Assembly (NCBI RefSeq): GCF_037975245.1
Contig: NC_092580.1
Location: forward strand, 22,616,501-22,680,500
Reading direction: 5' to 3'
Length of the DNA: 64,000 nucleotides
Source of the DNA: Apostichopus japonicus
Taxonomy: Eukaryota; Echinodermata; Holothuroidea; Aspidochirotida; Stichopodidae
In this document: piece after piece, positions 24,061-37,774 of the stretch
Numbering within the stretch: position 1 is the first letter of the stretch
How the letters are laid out: each line of letters opens with the position of its first letter
Position numbers and translations under genes: made by a program
Notes under the pieces: model-generated
The model's input: the letters and a program-made list of their open reading frames with translations, nothing else
Told to the model about the DNA's origin: nothing
Databases searched by the model: none

Positions 24061-27000
24061 ATGGAGGAGTTTCATCTCTACAGTATCATTTTAAAAATCA
24101 CCATTTTTGCATCGATCGCTCTAAATGCAGCGAACTCTCAAGAATTGGTAAGTCCGAAATTTTTCTCCATTTTCCCTTCTTGTGTCAGCTGAAAATTCAA
24201 TTTTGAATTTTCGTGAAGTTATTGTACAATTTTTCAATCTTTTTTACCCGCCATCTTATTTCTATATTCTGTTTGTTTCAATCGATAATTTTTTTTGAAA
24301 CATCAAATGCAGATAAAGTTCTCTTCTAATTGACAGACTTGCTGATAAATTTCTGCCGCTCATTTAGAACAGAAATCTTTATTCCAGATTCTTAAGAATT
24401 ATTTTGTGTTTTATCTTTTCTTTTTCATAAAAAAAAGCTCCTCATACTTGCATATTTGTTTAAATAATAATTCTTGTGTATCACCCCTTGCCTTAATTCC
24501 TTTCTATTTTGCAAGTACATTTCAAAAATTCACGCTGCATATTCATAATTGTCCTATAGGCTACTACCCTGTTTATCTGTCGCTAACTTGAAACTTTCTA
24601 AATTGTTACCAAACTTGAATCGGTTCACCTACACCTTTCTTGTATAAACTCACGTTACTTGATGTAGTTGCAAACACAACATTTGTTTTGCTTTAGGTTC
24701 GAGTAATATTCTGTGACTTTATTTTGCTATCGTCATTCAAACCTCGTTTCCAGACACTATAGTTAATTTTAGGTTATATAATATTAATGTCAGTTCCTAT
24801 ATTTCTATTAAACCTCTCGCCAACATAAACCTTATCTCATTTTTCTTACTTTTCTGGTATGTAGTATTTCAATTATGAAATGTGTTACGTCAATACGCCT
24901 TGATAGAAAATAAAGTCAAACGTTTGCTGTTTACCAAAGCTGTAGAGTATTAAGTTCTCAAAATATGGTTGCAATTAATCAAACTTTCATGTATTAATTA
25001 TTTTTGAAAATGAAAAATAAATCACAAACAGCAAATTAATTTTTTTTCAATCCTGCTGCATAACTTGAAATCAAAAGTTAACACTCGTCTAGCGAATGAA
25101 CACATCTTTTTTTTTGGGGGGGGGGGGCTAGGGGTAAATACTAGTACATATATATTTCTTTCTGGTTTGCTCTTTTTAATCTCAATCTATTTAGGAAACT
25201 AGTTTCATTCAGTTTATCGGTTTACGTTGACAATAGCAATTACCTCCTATCACGGAGGATCGCATCCTTCAAATTTTTAAAAATCCTTGATTAATCCACA
25301 AAACAATATTCAATGAAATTGTTACTTTTTATTCTATATACTCTTTGTATCGAAATATAGACATTGGTGAATAAAACCATTCTTCTTTGTGACTTTTAAA
25401 TATCTTCAGAAAATCATAGTTTTTAGAATAATCAATAGTCAAAAACATTTGGTAAGAGTGTAAATAAAAAACATATGGTCACATTTTCTCAACATGAGAT
25501 TAATTAAGAAGAATTATATTAGCTATCACTGCATCTCCCTTCCTTAGTTTACTACATATTTAACACAGTCACTTCTACTTCGAGAATTCATTAAAAAAAA
25601 TCCTTCTTTAAAACGTATAAAAAGTATTTCAAACATGTAAATGAAAATGTTAACAAAATGCTTGATATTGATGTAAAAATTTCTGTTCAAGAAGAGACGA
25701 CTCATTTAAGTTATCATGTATTAGTAGTAATAGTTTCCTCTTCAATGTAATGTTTTTACTGATTAAACATGTTATAATTTCTTACTACTATTTCAGGCAT
25801 ATTGAAATTTGCACACAAAATACAGACATAGTTTAAAACTTTATAAACTTATGCTCCAAAAATATATATATTCAGGGGTGTCTACATCCATACTTAAGAA
25901 GTACAAAAAAGAAGAGGAAAAAAAGAGAGAGGGAGATGTGAAATAGTTTCGAATTCATTGTTATTAAACCAACAAACTGATTTATTCAAACTTAACTTTA
26001 ATTTCTATATTACATGAATAAAAGGTGACTGACATTACAGATAGGAAAAAACAAAAATTATTATTATTTATTTATTTGTTTGCCACAAAAGTACAAAGTG
26101 GAGGAAGTCTTCCATAAAGCTTAAAAGCTTAACAATGTGGAAGACTCCCTGAAGAAAGAAAAGAAAACAAAAGAAAAAACAAAATATATATATGTGTATG
26201 AATACATACATAGATATAAGTACAAATTAAATGTTCAATATATATATATATATATAGTAATTACATACAGGTATAATTTAGTTTTAGTCAGTAACTAGCT
26301 ATTATTTCCTTACAAAACCACTTCTTAAAGGATGTGACTGACTTTTTACTCTTTAAATCGTTCATTAGAAGATTCCATGTTTTTGTTGCACGGTTTTGTA
26401 GGCTTAAAGTTCCAATGGTGGTATTGTAGAGATTATAGTGGGCATGATTAGCATGCCTCGTGTTATGATTATGTACATCTCTGTTACTGGTTAAAAAATT
26501 GTCAAAGGCAGCTGGTAGTATTATCCTTTGTCAATTATCCTTTGTCAAATTGCTATACCGTACTTTGAGACTGGATTCATATCTAATTCGTACTTTGAGA
26601 CTAAATTCATATCTTTATCGTACGTTGAGACTATATTCATATCTAAATCGTACTTTGTGACTAGATTAATATCTATATTTTACTTTGAGACTAGATTCAT
26701 ATCTAAATCGTTCATTTTGATGGGTATTCGGTGAGTGTTCTTCTACTCACAATATTAACTGTAAAATGTTTTAGAACTTACATATTTGTGTCGGGAAAAA
26801 TATTTTAGTAATATTGAGCCTTTTGCAGTACCAAGTTTTACTAACTTGTTGAACTATTTTATACATTTATTGATCTTGATATCGCTTTCCTTGTGAGTTG
26901 AGTCTTATCAGACAAAGTTAAGTGTTTCTTCATCTGTTGAAGTTTGGAACCCTCGTCTAGCATTTAGCATGCAAACAGTTTCTAGGCGTTAGAAGATTAA

Positions 27001-30000
27001 CGAACAGTAATGATAAATCTTAATTTAAAAAAATAGGTTTAAAAAAACCCAACTTAGTTCTAAAAACTGTAAAAACTGTTTGTCTCATTTATAATCTACA
27101 TTTCCCCACATTCTTTCGTATTTTCGTTAAAGTCGTTCTTTGGTTGTATGCATTTTCATTCAGAGTCACCCTTTTGTTATGTTCTGGGGTAATGTAATCA
27201 ATTTCTTGTGTCTGTAGTTCATGAAGAATGACAAGTAGATACAGATTGCTTTACATATTCAGTCCTTTTTACTAATATATCTTGTGGGTGCAGGGGGATA
27301 ACATAGAGCATATTGACATATTTGAACACCGTGTTAACTTTCTCCCTAGCTGTGAAGTTTTATTAACATCATGATGACATAAAACGCATGAAAATGTTAA
27401 CTTATCAGCAAACGTTATAACGGCATATATTATTTTTTAATAACTTAAAAAGAGAAAAAGATAAATTAAAAAAAAACATCGCCGTTTTTATTCGAAAGAG
27501 TTGAAAGTGTGTGTCATTCACATTTCTTATTTGATCGAAATACAGCCATACTTTCGATTACCGTATTTCGAAGATGCTTTCCGACATGTTCTTGCAATAA
27601 TATAAATTTAAAACAACCTGAATTAATTTTCTGCATCTATTGAAATGAACACAGGATTTCACAATATGATGGTTTAATTTAGTTTCTAATGCTTTAAATT
27701 GTAATTCCTATATTGTAGTTTGGCGGTTGAATGGTTCCATTTTTGAAAAGCATTATTCTTGACAAAGATAATGTTTTTCCTCCTTTAAATGAGCGGATTA
27801 TGACCCAAACCAGCAAGTGATTACATCAATTTCATTAAACCTTGTTTAACGATGCATATCTACCCATCACCTTCAATTTTCTCTTCAACCCAAGCTATCA
27901 TACCTTCAAAAAGTATTTCAACCTCGCATGTCATGTTTTCTCTCCATATCGTTCATCGCAGGAGTTTAATATGACTCTAAACAAAATATCCGAGTAAACG
28001 TACTTGAGAAAATCTTCATTATAAATGTTAATATTTATCTTCCTATTTAATAATTGAAAAAATATCGATGCTTGATAACTCGAGAATTTACTTGTTGTAG
28101 TTAATTATTTACATATAACTCACCCATTCACTTTATACTTAAGAAGATTGTCTTCTTCTCAATGTTTCGTCTTTCTACGTTCATATTTATTTCTAGTTAC
28201 TTACAGCAGAATTTTTCCAACTGTTCCAGTGTGTATAGACGTTTAGTTTCAATCATAAAGAGTGACAGAATAGCCTTTTAAATAGCCGGCGCAACCCTCC
28301 CCCCACTTCTCAGTTTTAATACTCATACATTAAATTCATTCAGAGGAATATTTTACAAATATTTTTCCCCGTTTTAACTGTTCCCGACTACCTATATATA
28401 GATACATTATCATGCGATATGCTGAGGTTGGTAGATATACTGATATACTGGCAAATTCTATCCCGATCATTTAATTTAGTTGCTCCGATAACATTACAAC
28501 TTTTAAAAAGTGTTTGTAAGTGAGAGAAAAGATGTTAAAAACTGCCTATCTGAACTGTTAAAATAAATTGTAAATGAAAAGTGAAATTTTGACGTAATAT
28601 TACTATGGCACGAATTCTTTTAATGCTAAAATAGCACGAGAATGTTATATAGCATGTGCATTCATTGTCATCACGTTCACTACCCGTTCTGTAAATTAAA
28701 GTAACTGGGGGTTATTGAAGTATATGTACCGTACCGTTATACCGTAAATTATAACATTCACCATAGCAATGAGAATGCCACTTTAATTGCTTAACGTTAT
28801 TAAAGAATAAACGTGGATATAGTGACTCGATGTCCGATGTCTAACCTCTGTGTGAATTTACAATATTACACTTATCCCCGTTTTGTGTCAATTAAAATCG
28901 GGACACTGTCCAATTTACATATTCATAGTGAAGGTGTTACCAAAATTTTGTGGGTTACATTCCCGCTATGATATCGGTGCCTAATTATGAACATAATGTA
29001 TTTAATTTATGAAATGATGTGTTTTTTGCTTGAAAACTGTACTTGTTTGTGCTAAAACTAAAGTGACAGTGTTCACTATTACCTTCAATACACAAAATCG
29101 TTATATATAGCTGACTTGACTATGTAACATTTATCATTTATAAAACAGCTCTTCGTTTAATAACTATGTGTTTCAGGTTGAATAGTATTCATTCATTAGT
29201 ATTCATGGCCAGTGATGAAGTAAGTACACAATTAGTCAAAATCATCTGATAACTGCAGGAGGAAACGTTTACATAAGAGGAGCTGTTCTTAAACTGAATT
29301 CTAACGACGTAATTTTACGGTTCGAAAGTACCCGTTAAAAAAGCGTCGCACCGTTTTTCCTCCCAAAATAAGCTGCTGTTAAATTACATCTGGCAGCCGG
29401 TATGCTACCGTCAAAGTATATTTTTAAACAATTTAACAACACTTGTCGGTAAAATATAAAAGTCAGAGGGCCCGACGTTTCGATTCTAGCAGGATCTTCT
29501 TCAGAGGCTAATAGAAACCAAAACAAACTAAGGAGCAATGAAAATGAAAATAATCTCTCGTCAATTGTTTTACAGTGGTTGGTATACATAGAAACAATTT
29601 GATGTTCCCACAGGTGATTGTGTCAATAGTTGTGGAATAATTCTGGTTATACTGACGACATGGGAATTACACGTTAACTTATCAGAGTAAAATGAGCTGT
29701 ATATTTATTTTTATATAAAAAGGGTTATCAAAATTTAGCTATAAAACTTAATAATATAATTCTTTCTTAATATATAGCTATTAATATTATCATTCGAATA
29801 CCAATGGAATAATTCGCATCGTACTGGTTGAAGTTGAATATTTATCTCATGCTACCTCTCCTCGCTTTTATAGTTTTAGGAATTTCTTCCCGTCAAATTC
29901 CCGTCTTTTTGCGCATTCGGGTTTAATTTAATTCCTCTTTCCTACAGAATGCATTCACCAACTTTACTCGTGTATACATTCAAAAAACCTCATCAAATTT

Positions 30001-33000
30001 GCACTTGATATCTATATAAGTGATCATTTTGGAGTGAAGAATCGTTACTATACTGACAGACTGATTTTTTGTTTTTAGTAACAGCTTTAATATTCAAACA
30101 TTAAATCACATATGTTATGATATTTTTCTTCCATGTCGATTCGTGTCCTTTTATCCTCATATACACAGTATATATATTGATTACGTATTGGTATCATGTT
30201 AAAATATCAAGCTCTGTCCTGAGTATTAGCTGTTTACCATTATAGAAATCTTAACACTTTATTGTGTTAAGTTTTAGGTATCGTACCACAGTTACAGTAA
30301 AATGTACATCTGCTCGTAAGGTTAACCGTAGAACAAAATGACTTAAAGCGACCTACTGCAGTGCTTGTTTCGGCATATTTTCAGTCACCTTCATTGTTTT
30401 TCTGTATTTATTTGAAAGAGCATAAATCATTGTATAGACCTACAAATGGTGTGAAAATATGGAGGATTGAAGGTGATATCAGAAATTTTTAGAAACTATA
30501 TGGTTAAATGTGGATATTACTTCGAGTGAGCAAACGAAATGATTGCGGTTCAGGATGCTGAAATTAATCCTCTTCTAGCTCAAAATCTAAATGGTCATGG
30601 TATGGAAATTTGCAGATGCCATGACAGGCCAAGCCTTGGCTATCATATGGTGGGCAGGACATACCGGTTGAAAACTTCTATCTATGCCTTAGTAAAATGA
30701 CGAATTTAGTAGGTAAAGTCAATGGAACGCTTAATTGTGGTACGACACCTATAGGCAATGCGAATGCCATTTTACGTCAGCGATAGTTTTAGAATTATTA
30801 CACTTTCCTCTTCCAAACCAAACAGTAAACTTACTGATCAATTCTTTGTGTGAGTGTTCCAAATCCAACCGTTCTCCCCAAAGTCACTATTATAACTATT
30901 CCGATGAAGCCCATTCACCCTGCATCACACGTACCTCCCCACACCATACGCTTACATACTGGTACGCTAATTTTCATTGATTTTTTTCAACACTTTACAA
31001 GGAACAAGTTGAAGTACTTTAGTTTTGTTTTATAATTGCATATTCTAGTAGTAATTATTATTCCGATATAATCGCAAATGAAATCTTACTTTCCTACTTT
31101 TTAGATCAGACATATGTAGTGAATAACACAACAATTTACACCTACCTCCAAAATGCTTCCTCCATACCATATTTTGTTTACCGTATATTATTTGCATATC
31201 CATACCGTATATATTGTCCTTTGGCAATTATGTATTCGTGTACAAATACTATCCAATTATTCCATTTAAAAGAAAATTCCTTACACTTCTAGAGACAACC
31301 GGTAAGTCCCGGCTGCGATGCTATATTAAATAACATTAAAAGCAAACTCCATATTTTTCTTTATCTTCGCATCAAGACAAAGGAACAAAGAATTTAAACC
31401 AGTTTTGGCTGTGCATCAAGTAAATTGGCGAAAATAACTGCCAGTTGATACAACTCTGTTAAAAAAGCCAGAACGGTTTGAGGCAAAGTTTGTTTGTCGC
31501 TAATCGAAAAACCGATAACATTTTATAGCTTGTGGAAACAAGGAAAGGCAGTTACATTGTTATGTAAACTTTTCTACACTCTACACATTCTAACAAAAGA
31601 AGCATTTAGGGAATAATATCTTTGTTTTCTCTCTTCAGGGAACTCCAAAAAGTGGCGGAAACAATCAAGGTGAGTGAAGCCATTTGTAAAAATGTTTCTT
31701 CTTTCTTAATATTCGCAATCAAAACTTCCAAACTATGTTAGTAATGTGCTTCGAATCATGATTTTTTTTAAATTTCTTCCCACAACGCTGAAAAAGGAGA
31801 CTGAATCTTTATTTATTTTTTATTTCTATGCCAACTTGAATTCATTCAATCTACTCATCTCCTCTGCCCACATAGTTTTCAAACCCCTAAGCATACGATA
31901 TAGGTAGGGGTTGATTTGCTCGGGTTTCCTTCAAATTCAATAATACCGTCGGTCAGTAAGTACGTTTATTTCGTGTTTCAAGAGAATAATCTTTATGTAC
32001 TTTCGAAATATCAGACGAAACCAAACTTTCAGTAGTTTAAAAAAAAAACAGATGAAAAATTTTAAGTAATTTTGGACGAATGCTGTTGACATGATAAATA
32101 AATAAGATCACCGCATTTTTTTGTGACCTATAATGCGTAATGTAACTACAATTTATATTCATTACATAGTAATAAATTAATTACTATATTATGTCATGTT
32201 TGTAGAAGCATCGTACTTTTTCTATCAACGTTCCGAATATCCCCGAGACTGCGCAGAAGTCAAGGCCCAATGCTCAAACAATAACTCGAGTGGTGTGTTC
32301 GTAATAAGACCAGAGGGATTTGATGAACCATTTGAAGTATTCTGTGAGAATGAAGTAGACGGCGGTGGTTGGACAGTAAGATACATTCCAAAAGTTGTTT
32401 CCCATTATTAATCAATCTGTTATATATGTATATATATAAATAACTTATAACCAGAAACGGGATCTATCGTACGCAATACCAGAAGGACACATTTCCCACA
32501 ATTCGCCCCACCCCGTATACTCCCTCACCTCCTAATATTGGGAGATAAATCCTTTCCTTGCTTTCAGTCCCGTATGCGACCGTGAAAGTATTAGACGAAT
32601 GAAGTATCTCAGACTAATTGGTCTGCTTTAAAGTTTCACTTTTATCAATAGTTTATCATGCTTTATCCATACTAATATGGCACTTTGGCTAACTAACTTC
32701 CCTTACAAATTGATTATGAATTATTTAATTGACTGAGTGAAATTTAAATGTCTAAATGTCATCAGTATGGCCCCCAAATATGCTAGAAAATCAGATTATT
32801 ATAACCCATGCAATAATTTCCAAAAATATGAACTGCCACTGCATACTTGGTTATAAACACTGAGTGACTTAACTGTCTATATAACTAAGTTCTCAATGGC
32901 TGGAATTTTGAATTATCAGTTCCTCCAGGAATGTACTTTGAAAGCATCTAGCAATACATTTTATATCTCATTTCAGGTGATTCAACGACGTGTGGATGGC

Positions 33001-36000
33001 TCAATTAACTTTGATCGGAGCTGGTCAGATTACAAGGAAGGCTTTGGTTTTCTGAGAAGTGAATTTTGGATCGGAAACCAAAAGCTGAGTTTCCTTACAA
33101 ATCAAAAGAAATACCAACTTCGAATTGATTTCGAGAATTCTGCGGGGTCTTCGTTTTTCGCCACTTACGAAGGTTTTCGAATCAGTGATGAGTTCAGCAA
33201 GTTTCGTATAGTCAGTGTTGGTCAAAGCACCGGAACAGTCGGTAAGTTTGAAATCTTCAATCAAAGGTTATAGGAAGAAACACTTGAAACCTTCGAGTAA
33301 AACTGTCAGCACTTATTAACCTCTCTCTTTGAAAGACGCTGCAACGAGTCCATTCACATTTTCATTTTGTAAATTTATGTTCAACACGAACTAACACAGC
33401 CTAGTTATATTTCGTTCTCATTCTAGATTCCTTTATTGAAACTTGTCCAAGTAATATGGTTTTCAAGAATTGTTCCTGCCAAACGTCATGTGAGAACCCG
33501 GATGTGTGCGAGGATACTTGCAGCGCAGAGGATGACGAGTCTTGTATTTGTCCGGGAGGATATTTTATCAAAGGTGATACATGTGTACCCCCTGAAGCAT
33601 GCGGCTGCTACTTAACAGGAAGAGGTGTTATTCCGGTAAGTCATTGTTTAATCGCTTTAGATATGAGGTGGGAAGGGCGGGGGGGGGGGTTGTGGTGTGG
33701 GAGAAATGAGGGGAGGTGCGGAGGGGATTGGTCATTGAAATCACAGCAATCAGCATATAACATAAAATCTTGTTGAAGTACAGATATGTACATGCTTTAT
33801 TACATAGTAAAGCGCAACATGTATATTTTGTTGATATGCCAGCGGTAGTTATAAACATTGAAACACAAAGTTTTCAGTTTGAAACTGTGACTGTGTTTTG
33901 CATGATGTTCATAGTTTTACTACGTTTTCTTATCAGGACGGTGGTAGCTACGTCAACGATGACTGTACAGAACGTTGTTCATGTGAGTCAGGTACCTTGA
34001 TTTGCGATTCCAGCTTCAGATGCGATGCCAATGCCGTTTGTGAGGAGCGAAGCGATACATTTGGATGCCACTGCCGAGAGGGATTCGAAGGAGACGGAGA
34101 AAATTGTACCCGCAATGACTTTACCGATTGTTATGATGTTTATACATCTGGATTAAGAAATGATGGCGTGTACAACATCAAGCCAGCTGGTTGGCCTGGA
34201 TCGGAATTTGAAGTCTACTGTGAGATGTCCAACGGAGGCGGTTGGACAGTAAGACCTAATATTGGCTTTTAAAAGAAGAGTTAAGGGGGGGGGAGGGAGG
34301 GAGGAGGGACATCCCATAATGCTTTTGCAAGAGTTTTCCTTCTTAACCCGAATGAGTAAGAAAAATATCGGTGTCTTATTAGGTGATATAGATATCGATT
34401 AGGTGATATAGATATCGCAATGGGCGCACTTTTTTCAAAAGCAGGTTCTAGGCGGCTTTTTATATGGCAACATTTGAAACATAGCATCAATGGACTGATT
34501 GCATACGTCTTCGTCTGATGAGTGTATGCGTCCTGCATGGCTAATTACGGTCATTCGCAACAGTTTGTCTTCAAAGAAATGTAAAGTAAAGTAAAGTAAA
34601 GTAAAATTTATTGATATTCATCATAAAATGACAATATAATGAAATGGACTACAGCATCTCAAAAATAGGTAAAAAAAGTTATCTATGTATCATACAATTC
34701 AAAGTTTTAATACTTATAGGTAAAAATGATCGCCTAAACCGTTCTGTTCGCATACGTGGGATCGTGTAAAATCTACGTGGTTTCATATAAAACTCAAAAA
34801 GAGGGTGATCGGAATCCTCGACTATAGAAGAAGCACATAGACATATGATACGTTCAATAAAATCATCCGTGATGGTAGAATACAACTTGACGGATTTATT
34901 CAAGTAGTCTAATTGTCCTTTAGAACAGGATGATAACCAAACTGGGCCACAGTACACAAGGAAAGACAGCACCATTGTCTGAAAAAGCCAAAGCTGCTTA
35001 TCAAAATCTAAGCCAAAGCCGGCGAGCCTACGAATACAATATAATCTCTGTTTAGCTTTTGCTGCCAAATTATTCACGTGGGTATTCCAAGTAAGCGAGC
35101 TGTTGAAGGTTAATCCAAGAGTTTATCCAAGGTAAATCCACAAGTCAAGTTGTTGCGTAACCGGATCATCTGATATGACACATGGCCGATGACAAAGGTT
35201 TATTTATCATTGTATTTTTTCCCACTTTCAGGTATTTCAGCGACGTCAAGATGGTTCTGTGGGCTTTTACCGCAACTGGAACATATACAAGAATGGGTTT
35301 CCCGATACAGCGACTGGAGAATTATGGCTAGGAAATGAAAAACTCTATTACCTGACGAATCAAAAGAGCTATAAAATGCGTATCGATTTGGTAAACCGGG
35401 ATGGTGTGTCATATAATCTCAACTATGACGCATTTCGCATCAATAACGAAGCGAACAATTACAGATTAGAAACCCTTGGTAGCTTTACCGGTAATACAGG
35501 TGAGTAGTGGTAACATCTGCACTTCAAGTCTTGTTGCTGATATCAGTTCCAACAAATAACTGTTAAAGATGATACATAATATATATCGATGATTTCTTTT
35601 CTTCATTGTTTGCGTCTCTTCAGTAACTGATAATAATTCATTTCATATTCCTTCATCGATGGATGTCAAAAACTTATAAATAGAAATGATGTGTGAAAGA
35701 TGACCTTTATAAATTATTACACCATAGAAACTTTCTTGCTTAAACTTATTCAATTCTCTAGTTGCTTGAAGGCTTCGTTAGTTTTTTCAAGAATAACTAT
35801 TCTGACCAGTTGCGTAATCGCATAAAGTCATAAAAAGATATATCTAGTTAAAAGGATCAGCAACTCCACCATCATCAACAGCCTATACGTGGAGCTTTAT
35901 ATGAATAAATCTAAACCACTTACAAATAATAATGTACTTTTCGAAAGATTAGTACCACGCATTCCGTCGTACATTAGATTTGCCATCAAAAATTCATAAT

Positions 36001-36228
36001 TGAAGTTGGCTAAAATGTTTCTTTGATTTTTGAGGTGTTATTTGCAGTTAAAACATTAGTCAGTTGCTGCAAAGTATTTCAGACTAATTATAGGGTACGA
36101 GTGAGGGTTCGTTCAAATTTGTTGAAATGTCGTCAAAGAGTTGCTCGTAGACTCGACATTTCTTGATTATTTCAAGTAACACTACTTTCAGGACAGATAT
36201 ATATGTATATATATATTATATATATATA

Positions 36229-36289
<61 letters not shown>

Positions 36290-37714
36290 GTATAAAGGAC
36301 AGATAACAACTGACAACAATGCATAATGTTTTTTTTTCTTATCAAAAAATATATATTTTGTATATGTTACATGAAATGGATAAAAATTATGGAAGTTGTA
36401 AAACTTTAGACGAATACCCCAACTTACTTTTCATAGAATGCGGTTCCATTTACGCATGAAAATTTTGAATCGTTCTTACACTAATAATACTAAATATAAA
36501 TTACTCCTTGCAGTGGCCTTATGATATCAATGTAATCTAGGCTGGATATGACTTAGATTTGAGTTTTCATTTTGAACTGATTTTGTTCGTTACTTTATTA
36601 AGTCAGAAAACCTCATTTAAAAGTATATAACACATTCCTTTTTAAATATTTTGGATACAAGCAATTGATTTCGGAGAAAAAGTTCAGAGGGAATAAATCA
36701 CCATAAGATGCACGAACGAATGATGGTACAAATATAACCATGGTTTATGCCTTGGATATGATATCTTAAAGTATGAATATTCAACAGAATAATTTACAAA
36801 AACTAACAAAACATTAAACATTAAGAACAGCATGCACACAAGGATAATGCGTTGAATTCGGTGATTGTAAGACTGTACGGTTTAATAGAAAAGGGGCACT
36901 ACCGTCAAATACGGTACGGTACACTTACTTAGCGTATTACGTTAACACTTTAAAAGCCTTATATTATAGATGACGCCAAAATGTCAAAGAAAATTACGGA
37001 GAAACAGGCGTAGGAGCCCAATTTGATTTGGGGGGGGGGGGCTGTAACGACTTGCCCGAAAAATAAAACCTAAATTTTTCGCGCGTAATGTGCATACCAT
37101 GTAGGCATGCATCGGTTGTTATACACCGCATGCCAATAACATACAATCATTTGCTGTGTTATTACCCTTCCATATTGGTTAGAATTATTGGAGAAGTCGT
37201 TACAATAATAATGATAATAATAATATCAGTTTAACCATTGAAAAATACATTGCAAATTATTTTCCTTTCAGTAGGTGCCCGAAAAATTCTCAGCATATTG
37301 CCCGAATTTTCACAAAAATTGCTGGTTGGGGTCTGCAGCCCCCCCCCCAGCCCCCCCCCCCCCTCGCCTCCTACGCCTATGTGGAGAAGCAATGCCGATG
37401 TAATATGTAGCCTACCGTAACAAAACTAAGTGACTTTGGTTTCTCTTTTTCTAGGGTACGACTACATGGCTTATCACCGAAGGAGAGGCTTCTCAACACA
37501 CGTCGTCGACAACGATGGTTATTATTATCATCACTGTGGTGCTAAACTTCACAGCGGCTGGTGGTACAACGATAATAATCATTGCTATGATGCAAACCTC
37601 AATGGGGTCTACAACAGCAGCAAAAGTGTTAATGGTGTCGCTCTGTACAACCGGGGCGCTAATACTTACACATCCAGTCTCAGATTTACGGAGATGAAAA
37701 TACGACCTGTATAA
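24061..37714 (+). CDS. Secreted two-FReD fibrinogen-related protein, copy B (8 exons)
   Basis: Exons: 24061-24147, 31639-31669, 32206-32375, 32977-33241, 33427-33635, 33937-34248, 35232-35499, 37455-37714, all GT/AG, giving 533 residues. Architecture matches gene A: signal peptide, pocketless FReD, TIL/VWC-like region, EGF-like repeat, full FReD. Exons 1-4 differ from gene A by about two residues, exons 5-6 by about nine and exon 7 by about nine of 90. Exon 8 differs at about a third or more of positions. In exon 8 the Ca2+ loop reads FSTHVVDND where gene A has FSTHDDDND, so the first canonical Asp ligand is Val. The spacing WWY-x5-C replaces the usual WWY-x2-C. Both pocket cysteines and the EMKIRP end are kept, so the domain should still fold, perhaps with altered ligand or metal binding (inference). 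Confidence 0.92.
26053..26545 (-). mobile_element. 5'-truncated LINE 3' end (copy B only)
   Basis: This block is absent at the matching place in copy A (about 6055). On the minus strand a frame ending at a stop at 26288-26290 encodes the usual C-terminus of a LINE reverse transcriptase ORF: HNTRHANHAHYNLY, LSLQNRATKTWNLL, then a serine/lysine stretch. Downstream in the 3' UTR, AGTCTTCCA and TGGAAGACT can pair as a 9-bp stem. The 3' end is a TAAATAAATAATAATAATT-like simple tail at about 26056-26080. All the upstream ORF is missing, as in 5'-truncated insertions. The clade is not determined. Confidence 0.85.
26557..26712. repeat. 30-bp minisatellite, about 5 units (copy B)
   Basis: This is the same array as 6078-6190 but longer, with diverged units (GTGACTAGATTAATATC among them). 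It directly abuts the LINE insertion. Confidence 0.85.
29459..29512 (-). mobile_element. Penelope-like element 3' UTR relic (copy B)
   Basis: Counterpart of 9753-9806. The minus strand could encode [14 protein letters not shown], a string that also appears when the intact element's 3' UTR is translated. The similarity is therefore at DNA level, not proof of coding. Confidence 0.75.
34581..35133 (-). mobile_element. Second 5'-truncated LINE in intron 6 of FREP gene B
   Basis: This block is absent from copy A (TCAAAGAAATCCACAAG uninterrupted near 14890). A 132-codon minus-strand ORF (35077-34679) has the typical C-terminal part of a LINE polyprotein: KAKQRLYCIRRL, LVYCGPVWLSS, a PLFEFYMKPRRFY.IPR.RTERFRRSF region and an LN near the end. 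The low-coordinate end is (GTAAA)n, i.e. a (TTTAC)n 3' tail in sense orientation. The target duplication is only about 4 bp (AAAT). Clade uncertain, possibly CR1/Rex-like. Confidence 0.88.
36195..36288. repeat. (TA)n microsatellite in intron 7 (copy B)
   Basis: A long TA run absent from the matching part of copy A (about 16035). Confidence 0.95.
37011..37382. mobile_element. Small TIR element, GGCGTAGGAG family, in intron 7 of gene B
   Basis: Copy A has GGAGAAACAATGCCGATG near 16794; copy B carries about 370 bp between GAGAAACA and the next sequence. The ends are AGGCGTAGGAGCC and CTCCTACGCCT, an inverted repeat. The body (GGGCTGTAACGACTTGCCCGA, TTCGCGCG, TAGGCATGCATCGGTT) recurs at 50583-50848 and, inverted and partial, at about 56450-56545. 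It carries long G and C runs at its two ends. No ORF. Confidence 0.75.
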
Positions 37715-37768
37715 ATATGATCGTGGCGCTTAACAACAAAAGAACACATTGTCAAATACATGGCAGAA

Positions 37769-37774
37769 AATAAA
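37769..37774 (+). terminator. Polyadenylation signal of FREP gene B
   Basis: AATAAA about 55 bases after the stop. Its position differs from gene A because the 3' UTRs have diverged. Confidence 0.5.
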
